A DNA stretch of 18,061 bases from an uncultured Actinomycetes bacterium. Lineage in GTDB: Bacteria; Actinomycetota; Thermoleophilia; Solirubrobacterales; Solirubrobacteraceae. Below, piece after piece: positions 1 to 7,633 of this stretch. A program made the position numbers and the translations under genes. Location of the stretch: positions 1 through 18,061 of the forward strand of contig CALAQT010000171.1 in assembly GCA_937888775.1 (NCBI GenBank), read 5' to 3'. Position 1 is the stretch's first letter, and the number at the start of each line of letters is the position of its first letter. Below the pieces are notes generated by a model. That model did no database searches, was not told the DNA's origin, and saw nothing but the letters and a program-made list of their open reading frames with translations.

Positions 1-139
1 GGCGAAGCTACCCCGCCACGTCCCTCACCTCACCCACGGAAGGAGCAGTAGCGCCTTTTTTCCCTCCCCAACGTAACGATCGGGCGTGTCGCCAGTCGGT
101 TCGGATCATGTGCGCATAAGCACTGGGCCTGGCTCAGGG

Positions 140-145
140 GATAAT
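140..145 (+). promoter_or_regulatory. Possible -10 box for the HAD-MurT-GatD operon
   Basis: GATAAT lies 20 nt upstream of the ATG at 166 and resembles a sigma-70-type -10 element. No convincing -35 box is visible at the right distance. It would give a leader of about 14 nt for the first gene of the operon. The rest of 1-165 shows no clear gene: one frame stays open from the window edge to a stop at 49-51, which could be the tail of an upstream gene. A run of six T at about 56-61 follows it without a convincing hairpin. Confidence 0.35.
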
Positions 146-165
146 CGGCGACGCGAAAGCGCTGC

Positions 166-963
166 ATGCCCCTCTCCCCTCTTCTTGCCAGCTACGAGCA
201 CGTCCTGCTCGACCTCGACGGTTGCGTCTGGGTCGGCGACGTTCCGACCCGCCAGGCGCCGGCTGCGCTGGAGCGACTGCGAAGTGCAGGCAAGACCGTG
301 TCGTTCTTGACCAATGACGCGCGCTCCACCCCGGAGGAGTACGTGCGCAAGCTCTGGGCGCTTGGTCTGCGGGCTTCGCTGGAGGAGATGGTCACCGTCG
401 GCTCTGCGCTCCAGCATGTGTTGGCCGAGCGCCGGCCGCGCATCCCGACATACGTGATCGGCGCTCCGGCGATCTTCCGGCACGTGTCCGATGCGGGTGC
501 GCGGATCGTCAACGGGACCGAACAGGCCGCCGAGGCCGAGATCGTCGTGATCGCCGGCCACGACGATTTCAGCTTCCAAGAGCTGCGGATCGCCACCCGG
601 GCGGTGCTAGGCGGCGCGGAGATGCTCGCCACCGGTCGTGATCGCAACTTCCCCACTCAGAGTGGACCTTGCCCGGGGACGGGCGCGATCGCCGCCGCGA
701 TCGAATATGCGACCGAGCGCAGGGCCCGAAGCGTCGGAAAGCCCGAGGCGCAACTGTTCGAAACCGCGCTGGATCGCCTCGGGCCCGGCCGGTCACTGAT
801 GATCGGCGACCGGCTGGACTCCGACCTGGCCGGCGCCGCGGCGGCGGGCATCGACGGCGCGATCGTGCTAACGGGGGCCGCCACACGGCCGCAGGCTGAG
901 GCGGCGACCGATCCGGCGCCGGTGGCGATCGCCGAAGATCTGTACGCGCTGGTGACTGCGTGA
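166..963 (+). CDS. HAD-superfamily phosphatase, NagD/PGP type
   Basis: A 265-residue HAD hydrolase of the NagD (class IIA) subfamily, expected to remove phosphate from a small cytosolic phosphomonoester; the substrate cannot be told from sequence. Motif I is DLDGCVWVGD (residues 16-25, nucleophile Asp16 and acid/base Asp18), motif II is FLTN (47-50), the lysine of motif III is in GKPEAQ (191-196), and motif IV is GDRLDSD (214-220). The C2-type cap lies between motifs II and III, and length is normal for the family. The ATG at 166 places motif I close to the N-terminus as usual. It opens an operon: its TGA overlaps the GTG of the lipid kinase by 4 nt. Its partners suggest a role in lipid or envelope precursor turnover, which is inference. 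Confidence 0.88.
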   Translation: MPLSPLLASYEHVLLDLDGCVWVGDVPTRQAPAALERLRSAGKTVSFLTNDARSTPEEYVRKLWALGLRASLEEMVTVGSALQHVLAERRPRIPTYVIGAPAIFRHVSDAGARIVNGTEQAAEAEIVVIAGHDDFSFQELRIATRAVLGGAEMLATGRDRNFPTQSGPCPGTGAIAAAIEYATERRARSVGKPEAQLFETALDRLGPGRSLMIGDRLDSDLAGAAAAGIDGAIVLTGAATRPQAEAATDPAPVAIAEDLYALVTA

Positions 964-1835
964 AGTTCGCGCTGATTGTCAACCCGGCCGCCGGCGGCGG
1001 TCGGGCCGGTCGCGCGCTGGCCGGGGTGCAGCAGGAGCTGACCCGCCTGGGCCTGGAGCATCGAGCCGAGCTCACCCGTGGCCTTGACCACGCCCGGGAG
1101 CTGGCGAGGGCGGCCGGTGACGCCGGCGAGGTCGCCGTCGCCTTCGGCGGCGACGGGCTGGTCGGCGCAGTGGCGGGGGCGCTGAAGTACGGCGACGGCG
1201 TGCTGGGAGTACTCCCCGGAGGCCGGGGCAACGACCTGGCCCGCACGCTGGGGATCTCTCAGGACCCGGTCAGCGCCTGCCAGGTGTTGGCCGGCGGTCA
1301 GGTGCGCCCGCTGGACCTGGGCGAGGTCGACGGCCGCACGTTCATCGGGATCGCCAGCTGTGGCTTTGACTCCGACGCGAACCGGATTGCCAACCAGACC
1401 CGGCTGATGCGGGGAAATCTCGTCTACGCCTACGGGGCGCTGCGCGCGCTGATCACCTGGCGACCGGCGACCTTCACGGTCGCGCTCGACGACGGCGTCC
1501 GGCGCACGGTGACCGGCTACTCGGTGGCCGCCGCCAACTCCAAGGCCTACGGTGGCGGAATGCGGCTCGCCCCGGATGCGTCCCTGCAGGACGGCCTGCT
1601 CGACGTGGTGATCGTCTCGCATACTCCCAAGCTCCGCTTTGCGCGGCTGCTGCCGACCGTGTTCTCAGGCGCGCACGTCAAGCAGCCGAACGTCGAGGTG
1701 CTGCGCGGCGCGGTGGTGGCGATCAGCGCCTCCCGTCCGTTCACCATGTACGCCGACGGGGACCCGATCGCCGAACTGCCGGTCACCGTCCGCGCACTGC
1801 CGGGCGCCGTCCGGGCGATCGTGCCCGTCTCGTGA
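960..1835 (+). CDS. Diacylglycerol kinase-like lipid kinase (YegS/DgkB family)
   Basis: A 291-residue member of the diacylglycerol kinase catalytic-domain family, which phosphorylates membrane lipids using ATP on the cytoplasmic face. Visible signatures are NPAAGGG (8-14), the nucleotide-binding GGDG (63-66), PGGRGNDLAR (86-95; more often written PxGTxNDFAR), GFDSD (135-139), DGLLDV (211-216) and ADGDP (265-269) of the C-terminal beta-sandwich. After GGDG the usual TxNE is replaced by LVGA, so the family is clear but the exact lipid substrate is open. The GTG start at 960 overlaps the preceding TGA (GTGA), and its own TGA overlaps the murT GTG in the same way, implying translational coupling. 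It may recycle or generate a phospholipid used with cell-wall precursors; that is inference. Confidence 0.87.
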   Translation: MKFALIVNPAAGGGRAGRALAGVQQELTRLGLEHRAELTRGLDHARELARAAGDAGEVAVAFGGDGLVGAVAGALKYGDGVLGVLPGGRGNDLARTLGISQDPVSACQVLAGGQVRPLDLGEVDGRTFIGIASCGFDSDANRIANQTRLMRGNLVYAYGALRALITWRPATFTVALDDGVRRTVTGYSVAAANSKAYGGGMRLAPDASLQDGLLDVVIVSHTPKLRFARLLPTVFSGAHVKQPNVEVLRGAVVAISASRPFTMYADGDPIAELPVTVRALPGAVRAIVPVS

Positions 1836-3229
1836 ACTCGATCGGCGCCAAGATCCTGGCCGCGCGCGCGGTCGGTGACCTGGCCCGTCGGGCCGGTCGC
1901 GGTGGCGGCACGAGCCTTCCGGGCAAGGTGCTGATCCGCCTCGCACCCGGGGCGATCGGGCAGCTGGCGGCGCGTCTGCCCCGCGGCACCGTCGTGATCT
2001 CGGCCACCAACGGCAAGACCACCACCGCCGCGATGGCTGCCTCGGTGCTGGAGCGGGCGGGGATCCGGCTGGTCCACAACCGCGCCGGGGCCAACATGGC
2101 CGGCGGCGTCGCCTCGACGTTGCTCACGGCCGCGCGGCGCGGGGACGCGATCGACGGCGAGCTCGGCCTGTTCGAGCTGGACGAGTTCTGGCTTGACCGT
2201 GTCGGCCCGCAGCTGCGCCCGGCGGCGATCCTGCTCGGAAACCTGTTCCGTGACCAGCTCGACCGCTACGGCGAGCTGGAGACGATCGCCGACCGGTGGG
2301 CGGCGATGGTCAAGGCGCTCGCGCCCGGTATCGGATTGGCGCTCAATGCCGATGATCCGCTGATCGCCGACCTCGGGCGGGGCCGATCACCGGTGACGTA
2401 TTTCGGCGTCGAGGATCCCGCGATGGCGATTGCCGAGATGCAGCACGCATCTGACTCCAAGCACTGCCGGCGCTGCGGCGCCGCCTATCGCTATGAGGCG
2501 ATCTACCTGGGGCACCTGGGCCGCTACAGCTGCCCTTCATGCGGGCAACGACGGCCTGATCCCGACGTTGCGGCCGAGGCGATCGAGCTGCACGGGACGC
2601 GCGGGGCGAGCTTCCGGTTGCGGACGCCGGCGGGCACGATCGCGATCGAGCTTCCACTGCCGGGCCTCTACAACGTCTACAACGCGCTGGGAGCCGCCGC
2701 CCTGTGCCTCACGCTCGGAGTCTCGCTGGAGACGGTCGCCGCCGGACTGGAGGGCGTGACCGCGGCCTTCGGACGCGCCGAGCGGATTCAGATCGCCACC
2801 GTCGAGCTGTCGCTGCTGCTGGTCAAGAATCCGGCCGGGGCCAACGAGATCCTGCGCACGCTGGTGCTCGAGTCCGGCGAGCTCGACGTGCTGGCGATCC
2901 TCAACGACCGGACCGCCGACGGCCGCGATGTGTCGTGGGTCTGGGATGCCGACTTCGAGCTCCTCGCGCCCCGCGTACGGCGCGTCACCTGCTCGGGTAC
3001 CCGCGCGGCCGAGCTGGCGCTGAGGTTGAAGTACGCAGGCGTTGATCCCGGTCGTCTGCACGTCGTGCCCCGGCTGGCCGCGGCGCTGGATGGCGCGCTG
3101 GCCGCCAACGTCGACGGCCGGCTGTTCGCGTTGCCGACCTACACCGCGCTGCTGGAGCTTCGCCAGGAGCTCGCAACCCGGGGTCACGTTTCCCGGTTCT
3201 GGGTACAGGACGGAGGTGGGCACCCGTGA
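1832..3229 (+). CDS. murT: Lipid II isoglutaminyl synthase, MurT subunit
   Basis: The ATP-dependent ligase half of MurT-GatD, which amidates the alpha-carboxyl of D-Glu in lipid II to D-isoglutamine on the inner membrane face. The 465-residue protein has a Mur-ligase central domain with P-loop ATNGKTTT (58-65), a zinc ribbon of four cysteines (C212, C215, C234, C237) inserted in that domain, and a C-terminal DUF1727 domain starting around VKNPAGANE (331-339). The conserved acidic patch LNDRTADGRDVSW (357-369) is where MurT proteins carry a catalytic aspartate. All hallmark features and the length match the family. The GTG start overlaps the kinase stop by 4 nt. Its partner GatD is not immediately next: a methyltransferase gene intervenes. 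Confidence 0.95.
   Translation: MNSIGAKILAARAVGDLARRAGRGGGTSLPGKVLIRLAPGAIGQLAARLPRGTVVISATNGKTTTAAMAASVLERAGIRLVHNRAGANMAGGVASTLLTAARRGDAIDGELGLFELDEFWLDRVGPQLRPAAILLGNLFRDQLDRYGELETIADRWAAMVKALAPGIGLALNADDPLIADLGRGRSPVTYFGVEDPAMAIAEMQHASDSKHCRRCGAAYRYEAIYLGHLGRYSCPSCGQRRPDPDVAAEAIELHGTRGASFRLRTPAGTIAIELPLPGLYNVYNALGAAALCLTLGVSLETVAAGLEGVTAAFGRAERIQIATVELSLLLVKNPAGANEILRTLVLESGELDVLAILNDRTADGRDVSWVWDADFELLAPRVRRVTCSGTRAAELALRLKYAGVDPGRLHVVPRLAAALDGALAANVDGRLFALPTYTALLELRQELATRGHVSRFWVQDGGGHP
3212..3217 (+). promoter_or_regulatory. Strong ribosome binding site for the methyltransferase
   Basis: GGAGGT lies inside the 3' end of murT, 8 nt before the GTG at 3226. It is the clearest Shine-Dalgarno in this operon, where the other junctions rely on overlap alone. 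It fixes the methyltransferase start and suggests that this gene is translated efficiently in its own right. Confidence 0.7.
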
Positions 3230-3939
3230 ACGCGATCTGGCACGACCTGGAGTGCGGGGCCTACGATGCCGACCTGCCGCTATGGCGCGGCCTCGCCGAG
3301 CAGCAGGGCGACCCGGTGCTTGACGTCGGCGCCGGCACCGGCCGTACGAGCCTCGATCTGGCCCGGCACGGTGCGACGGTGACCGCGCTTGACCACGACC
3401 CGGAGCTGATCGCCGAGCTGGCGCTCCGGGCAGACGGACTCAAGGTCACGACCGTGGTCGCCGACGCCCGGCAGTTCGCGCTCGGACAGCGCTTTGCGCT
3501 GTGCATCATGCCGATGCAGACGATCCAGCTGCTGGACGGCGCGCAGGAGCGGGCGAGCTTCCTGCGCTGCGCAAAAGCGCACCTGCGGGCGGACGCGATC
3601 CTGGCGGTGGCGCTCGCCGTCGAGCTGGAGGTCTTTGCGGTGCCCGACGACTCCCCCGCGCCCCTCCCGGACATCTGCGAGCGCGACGGGGTCGTCTACT
3701 CCAGCCAGCCGACCGCCGTTCGCGCGGCTGATGGCGGCTTCATCTTGGAGCGTCGCCGGGAGACCGTGACCCCCGACGGCAGGCTGTCGATCGTGCGGAA
3801 CACGATCAGGCTCGAGCAATTGGCGACCGAGCAGCTGGAGGCCGAGGCCGGCGCGGCGGGGTTCTCCCCCGCCGGGCTCCAGACCATCCCAGCCACCCGC
3901 GACTATGCCGGCAGCACGGTGGTGATGTTGCGTGGCTGA
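3226..3939 (+). CDS. Class I SAM-dependent methyltransferase in the murT-gatD operon
   Basis: A 237-residue Rossmann-fold methyltransferase. Motif I VLDVGAGTGR (31-40) binds S-adenosylmethionine. The acidic residue ending strand beta-2 is in ALDHD (54-58), and VVADARQF (77-84) matches the next acidic position near the adenine. The C-terminal half (110-237) is beta-rich and shows no specificity motif I recognise, so the substrate is unknown. The GTG start has a strong GGAGGT 8 nt upstream and overlaps the murT TGA by 4 nt; its TGA overlaps gatD by 8 nt. Lying between the two subunits of one enzyme suggests co-expression and possibly action on a peptidoglycan precursor, but a housekeeping small-molecule or protein methyltransferase is equally possible. 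Confidence 0.85.
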   Translation: MNAIWHDLECGAYDADLPLWRGLAEQQGDPVLDVGAGTGRTSLDLARHGATVTALDHDPELIAELALRADGLKVTTVVADARQFALGQRFALCIMPMQTIQLLDGAQERASFLRCAKAHLRADAILAVALAVELEVFAVPDDSPAPLPDICERDGVVYSSQPTAVRAADGGFILERRRETVTPDGRLSIVRNTIRLEQLATEQLEAEAGAAGFSPAGLQTIPATRDYAGSTVVMLRG

Positions 3940-4669
3940 GCGGAGCGGGCTGCGCGTCTGTGCTCTGTACCCCGACCTGATGAACATCTATGCCGACCGG
4001 GGCAATCTGCTGCTGCTCCAGCGCCGCTGCCAGTGGCGAGGGATCGAGTTCACGCTGTCGCCCAGCGGGCTGGGAGAGGCGTTGGATCCCGACGGCGCCG
4101 ACCTCTACTACATCGGTGGCGGGCAGGACCGCGATCAGAAGCTGTGCGCCTACGACATGGTGGAGGTCAAGCGCGACGCGCTGCACGCCGCCGCCAACCG
4201 GGGCGCTGTGATCCTCGCCGTGTGCGGTGGATATCAGCTGCTGGGCAGCTCTTATCAGATCGATGACGAGACTCTGCCGGGCGTCGGACTGGTCGACCTG
4301 CAAACCGTCCGCGCCGATGGTCCGCGCCTGATCGGCAACGTCGCGATCGAGGTCGAGCTCGAGCCCGGCCGGCGGCGCGTGCTGGCCGGCTTTGAGAATC
4401 ATGGTGGGCGTACGATGCTCGGACCCGGCGCCCATCCACTGGGCCGGGTCCTAAGCGGCCATGGCAACAACGGTCGTGACGGCCATGAAGGCGTGCGTGA
4501 TCGCAACGTGATCGGGACCTACCTGCACGGGCCGCTGCTACCCAAGAACTCATGGTTCGCCGACTGGCTGATCGCCACGGCTCTGGGCGCGGACCGGCCC
4601 CTGAGCCAGCTCGACGACACGCTTGAGGCGGCGGCCCACGCCGAGGCCCGGCGCGCGGCCGGAGTGTAG
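3932..4669 (+). CDS. gatD: Lipid II isoglutaminyl synthase, glutamine amidotransferase subunit GatD
   Basis: A 245-residue type 1 glutamine amidotransferase of the CobB/CobQ-like group. It hydrolyses glutamine and passes ammonia to MurT for amidation of D-Glu in lipid II. The nucleophile is Cys98 in AVCGGYQLLG (96-105), and the catalytic histidine is His199 in GTYLHGPLL (195-203). The N-terminal ALYPDLMNIYADRGN (11-25) is a typical GatD opening. Length is normal. The GTG at 3932 overlaps the methyltransferase stop by 8 nt, and no separate ribosome site is evident. Together with murT it identifies the operon as a peptidoglycan-amidation locus. Confidence 0.94.
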   Translation: MAERSGLRVCALYPDLMNIYADRGNLLLLQRRCQWRGIEFTLSPSGLGEALDPDGADLYYIGGGQDRDQKLCAYDMVEVKRDALHAAANRGAVILAVCGGYQLLGSSYQIDDETLPGVGLVDLQTVRADGPRLIGNVAIEVELEPGRRRVLAGFENHGGRTMLGPGAHPLGRVLSGHGNNGRDGHEGVRDRNVIGTYLHGPLLPKNSWFADWLIATALGADRPLSQLDDTLEAAAHAEARRAAGV

Positions 4670-4680
4670 TGGCGGCCACT
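4668..4680. repeat. Perfect short inverted repeat between gatD and the binding-protein gene
   Basis: AGTGGC-G-GCCACT is a perfect 13-bp palindrome that starts at the gatD stop codon and ends 7 nt before the ATG at 4688. There is no T-run after it, so it is not an intrinsic terminator. It is placed where an operator or a small RNA hairpin could act on the downstream gene, but short palindromes are frequent in GC-rich DNA, so function is uncertain. Confidence 0.3.
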
Positions 4681-4687
4681 GGTTACG

Positions 4688-5764
4688 ATGCGCCTTGGTT
4701 ACCTGAAGAGCATCCGCTCACGCCGCCCGCCGATCACCTTGCGCCGACTTGCCGCCCCGCTCCTGGCCGCCCCGCTACTGGCCGCGCTGGCGTTCGCCTG
4801 CGCAGGTTGCGGTTCGACCGGCCATGACAGCTCCGGCCCGACCGCTTCGCCCACGTCCACCGCCCCCGCGACGAACTCGAGCGCGACGGGCTCGACGGGC
4901 TCGACGACCGCCACGGTGGCGCTGCCGGGAGACGGCAAGCCGACGGTCACGATCGGCGACAAGAACTACACGGAGCAGTTCATTCTCGGCCAGCTCTACC
5001 AACAGGCGCTGCAGGCGCAGGGTTTCTCAATCGACCTCAACCAGAACATCGGCCCCACCGACGTCACGCTGCCGGCGCTCGCGAGCGGGAGACTGGCGAT
5101 GTATCCCGAGTACCTGAACGTCTTCAACACCACGATCGCCGGCGATCAGCGCCGTTTTCGGACCTCGTTGGGCGCGTACCAAGCCGCCCAGCGGTACGCC
5201 CTTGGCCACGGGCTGCAGCTGCTCGACCCGACCCCGTTCAGCGATACCGACGCGATCGGCGTCACGGTCGGCTACGCCCTGACCAATCACCTGAACTCAA
5301 TCCCGGACCTGCGCAGGGTCGCCCCGAAGCTGACCATCGGCGGCCCGCCCCAGTTTGAGCAGAGCTCCCCGGGACTGCCGGCGATCGAGCAGACCTACGG
5401 CCTCGTGCCGGCCGCCTATCAGGCGCTCGCCATCGGAACTCAGTATCCGGCGCTCGACGCCGAGACGATCCAGGCCGCCGACGTGAACACCACCGACGCC
5501 CAGCTGGCCAGCGGCGACTACCGGCTGCTCGACGATCCGCGTGACGTGTTCGGCTGGGGCAATGTGGTCCCCGTCGTGTCAGACCAGGCTATGGCCGCGG
5601 AGGGCCCGGTGTTCATCGCCACGATCAACCGCGTCAGCGAGTTGCTGACCATCTCGGTGATGCGTCAGCTCAACCAGGACGTCGATATCTCACAGCTGGA
5701 TCCGGCCGCGGTCGCCAAGCAGTTCTTGGAGACCCACGGCCTGGTGTCACCGACTGCGCCCTGA
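4688..5764 (+). CDS. Glycine betaine/osmoprotectant ABC transporter substrate-binding lipoprotein (OpuAC-like)
   Basis: A 358-residue secreted solute-binding lipoprotein. It has a basic N-terminus, a hydrophobic signal segment (about 20-38) and a lipobox-like ending with the probable lipidated Cys41 in CAGCGS, followed by a Ser/Thr/Gly-rich linker (about 42-78). The binding domain starts near residue 82 with VTIGDKNYTEQFILG (84-98), the typical opening of quaternary-amine (OpuAC/ProX/OsmF) binding proteins. DVFGWGNVVPVVSD near residues 286-299 also fits that family. The expected ligand is glycine betaine, choline or a related compatible solute; the exact ligand is not determined. It starts 18 nt after gatD and may be co-transcribed. 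No permease or ATPase gene is in the window, so its transporter partners lie elsewhere. Confidence 0.88.
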   Translation: MRLGYLKSIRSRRPPITLRRLAAPLLAAPLLAALAFACAGCGSTGHDSSGPTASPTSTAPATNSSATGSTGSTTATVALPGDGKPTVTIGDKNYTEQFILGQLYQQALQAQGFSIDLNQNIGPTDVTLPALASGRLAMYPEYLNVFNTTIAGDQRRFRTSLGAYQAAQRYALGHGLQLLDPTPFSDTDAIGVTVGYALTNHLNSIPDLRRVAPKLTIGGPPQFEQSSPGLPAIEQTYGLVPAAYQALAIGTQYPALDAETIQAADVNTTDAQLASGDYRLLDDPRDVFGWGNVVPVVSDQAMAAEGPVFIATINRVSELLTISVMRQLNQDVDISQLDPAAVAKQFLETHGLVSPTAP

Positions 5765-5786
5765 GTGCTCCGCGAGGACGAGCAAG

Positions 5787-6218
5787 CTAGACCCCGCTGG
5801 AACCGAAGCCTCCGGCGCCACGCTCGGAGATCTCCAGCGCCGGCACCTCGACCGGCGTGGGGGTGTGGATGTCGACCAGCACGAGCTGGGCGATACGGTC
5901 ACCGGCGTCCAACGTGAAGCTCGCAGCGCGGTCGGTGTTGAGCAACAGGACGCGGATCTCTCCCCGATATCCGGAGTCGATCAGCCCGGGGGCATTGACG
6001 AGTGCGATTCCCGCGCTTGCCGCCAAGCCAGATCTGGGCAGCACCAGGCCCGCCTGGCCGGGCGGTATCTCGACCGCGATGCCCGTGCGGATCGATGCGC
6101 GCTCCCCCGGTCCGAGCCTGGCGGGCTCAAGCGCGTACAGATCAAGTCCGGCGTCGCCCGGAAAGGCGCGGGTGGGCAGGATCGCGCGCTCGTCCAGGCG
6201 CGCGACGCGCAGGCTCAC
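5787..6218 (-). CDS. dut: dUTP diphosphatase (trimeric dUTPase)
   Basis: Hydrolyses dUTP to dUMP and pyrophosphate, keeping uracil out of DNA and feeding dTMP synthesis. All five dUTPase motifs are visible: PGDAGLDLYA (20-29), PRSGLA (61-66), NAPGLIDSGYRGE (75-87, catalytic Asp81), GDRIAQLVL (106-114) and the glycine-rich tail RGAGGFGSSGV (133-143), which closes over the neighbouring active site. I chose the GTG at 6218, giving 143 residues, the normal length. The frame is open back to 6377, but that extension overlaps the hflX 3' end and lacks dUTPase character. It lies 31 nt after hflX and is probably in the same transcript. It converges with the binding-protein gene across only 22 nt, with no visible terminator. 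Confidence 0.93.
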   Translation of the reverse strand: MSLRVARLDERAILPTRAFPGDAGLDLYALEPARLGPGERASIRTGIAVEIPPGQAGLVLPRSGLAASAGIALVNAPGLIDSGYRGEIRVLLLNTDRAASFTLDAGDRIAQLVLVDIHTPTPVEVPALEISERGAGGFGSSGV

Positions 6219-6249
6219 GCCCGCGCGGCGCCTGGATGCCGGGCCGGTC

Positions 6250-7566
6250 TCATCCGGCCGCGGGCCGGTGACCGAGCACGAACGGGGCATAGCGAGCGGC
6301 GATGCTGGCCGGCAGGCGGGCGGACACCCGTACGCCCTCGGGTGTGTCCTCACGCTCCAGGTCACCGGCCAGCTCATGCAGCTCGGCGAGGCGGCCGCCC
6401 TCGCCGTAGGGGACCAGCAGCTCGACCGGAGCGAGGGTCCGCGCGAACTCGCTCTCGATCCGCTCGATCAGCGCTTCGATCCCCTCGCCGGTGTGGGCAC
6501 TGACGAGCACCCCGTCGGGGTGTCGATGGGCGAGCTCCGCGCGACGCTCGTCATCGATCTGATCGGCCTTGGCGAGCACGAGCACCCGTGGCGCCTCGAC
6601 GGCTCCGATCTCGGTCAGCACGTCCTCCACCGCCTTGATCATCTCCAGCAGATCGTCCTCCGATGCCGACGCGTCGACGACGTGGACGAGCAGATCGGCC
6701 CGCCGGGTCTCTTCCAGCGTCGCGCCGAAGGCGTCGACCAACTGGTGGGGCAGTTTGCGGATGAAGCCGACCGTGTCGGTGAGCAGATAGTCCCGGCCGC
6801 CAGCCCGCAGCACACGAGTCGTGGGGTCTAGGGTGTGAAACAGACGGTCTCTGACCGGCACGGTGGCGCCGGTGAGCGCGTTGAGCAGCGTCGACTTGCC
6901 GGCGTTGGTGTAGCCCGCCAGGGCGACCTGCGGAAGATGCGCGCGCTCGCGCTGGGCGCGCATCACTGAGCGCGTGGAGCGAACGTGGGCCAGCCGGCGC
7001 TTGAGCGCCGAGATCCGGTCGCGCGCGAGCCGGCGGTCGGTCTCGATCTGCGTCTCGCCCGGTCCCCGGGTCCCGATCCCGCCCCCAAGGCGCTCGAGGT
7101 GAGACCAGAGCCCCCGCATCCGGGCCAGGTTGTATTCGAGCTGGGCGAGCTCGACCTGCAGCTTGCCCTCGGCGGTATGGGCGTGCGCGGCGAAGATGTC
7201 GAGGATGATTGCGGTGCGATCGATCACCGGCACGCCGAGCGCCGCCTCCAGGTTGCGCTCCTGGCGCGGGGAGAGCTCGTCGTCGCAGGCGACCAGGTTG
7301 GCGTCGGCCCTGGCGATCTCCTGCTTGAGCTCGTCCAGCTTGCCTGAGCCCAGGTATGAGTTGGGGTGGGGCTGATCGCGCCGTTGCACGAGCTCGCCGG
7401 CGGCGGCGACGCCCGCGGTTCGCAGCAGTTCCTGCAACTCGGCGAGCTGCTCCTCCCCGTCGTCGGGCAGGGCCGCGATCAGATAGGCACGCTGGCGGGC
7501 GCGCCCGCCAGCGGGTTGCGGACCGTTACGGGAGTGCTCCGGACGGCCGTTGGGGCTTTGCGGCAC
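6250..7566 (-). CDS. hflX: GTPase HflX
   Basis: A 438-residue ribosome-associated GTPase that binds the 50S subunit and, in other bacteria, rescues stalled or stress-damaged ribosomes. The N-terminal HflX domain includes NSYLGSGKLDEL (69-80) and a basic helical linker with GGIGTRGPGETQIETDRR (162-179). The G domain has G1 GYTNAGKST (218-226), G3 DTVGF (264-268) and a G4-position sequence LAKAD (331-335). Canonical G4 is NKxD; the Asn is Ala here (codon GCC), which should weaken guanine recognition. The GTG start at 7566 sits 7 nt after a TACCAT -10-like element and has no ribosome site, suggesting a leaderless transcript. It follows dapL by 67 nt. Confidence 0.94.
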   Translation of the reverse strand: MPQSPNGRPEHSRNGPQPAGGRARQRAYLIAALPDDGEEQLAELQELLRTAGVAAAGELVQRRDQPHPNSYLGSGKLDELKQEIARADANLVACDDELSPRQERNLEAALGVPVIDRTAIILDIFAAHAHTAEGKLQVELAQLEYNLARMRGLWSHLERLGGGIGTRGPGETQIETDRRLARDRISALKRRLAHVRSTRSVMRAQRERAHLPQVALAGYTNAGKSTLLNALTGATVPVRDRLFHTLDPTTRVLRAGGRDYLLTDTVGFIRKLPHQLVDAFGATLEETRRADLLVHVVDASASEDDLLEMIKAVEDVLTEIGAVEAPRVLVLAKADQIDDERRAELAHRHPDGVLVSAHTGEGIEALIERIESEFARTLAPVELLVPYGEGGRLAELHELAGDLEREDTPEGVRVSARLPASIAARYAPFVLGHRPAAG

Positions 7567-7573
7567 GACATGG

Positions 7574-7579
7574 ATGGTA
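7574..7579 (-). promoter_or_regulatory. Possible -10 element for leaderless hflX transcription
   Basis: On the minus strand TACCAT (TAnnnT pattern) ends 7 nt before the GTG at 7566. That spacing puts transcription at or within a base or two of the start codon. It lies in the 67-nt dapL-hflX gap, where no Shine-Dalgarno is seen. The hexamer is degenerate, so chance is possible. Confidence 0.35.
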
Positions 7580-7633
7580 GCCGCGACGCCGCCCGGCTTG
7601 GTGGCCGCCGCCGTAAGTCCGGTCGACGACGAC

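Noticed and set aside
53..61. T-run near the left edge considered as an intrinsic terminator.
   Set aside because: The only pairing upstream is about 4 bp (AAGG with CCTT), too weak to call.
657..1622. A 321-codon minus-strand frame opposite the HAD and lipid kinase genes.
   Set aside because: No recognisable motif and no ribosome site; it lies fully antisense to two well-supported genes.
6219..6377. N-terminal extension of the dUTPase frame.
   Set aside because: It overlaps the hflX 3' end, adds residues with no dUTPase similarity, and the GTG at 6218 gives the normal length.
5857..6831. A 324-codon plus-strand frame opposite dut and hflX.
   Set aside because: Low-complexity composition, no domain, and antisense to genes with complete family motifs.
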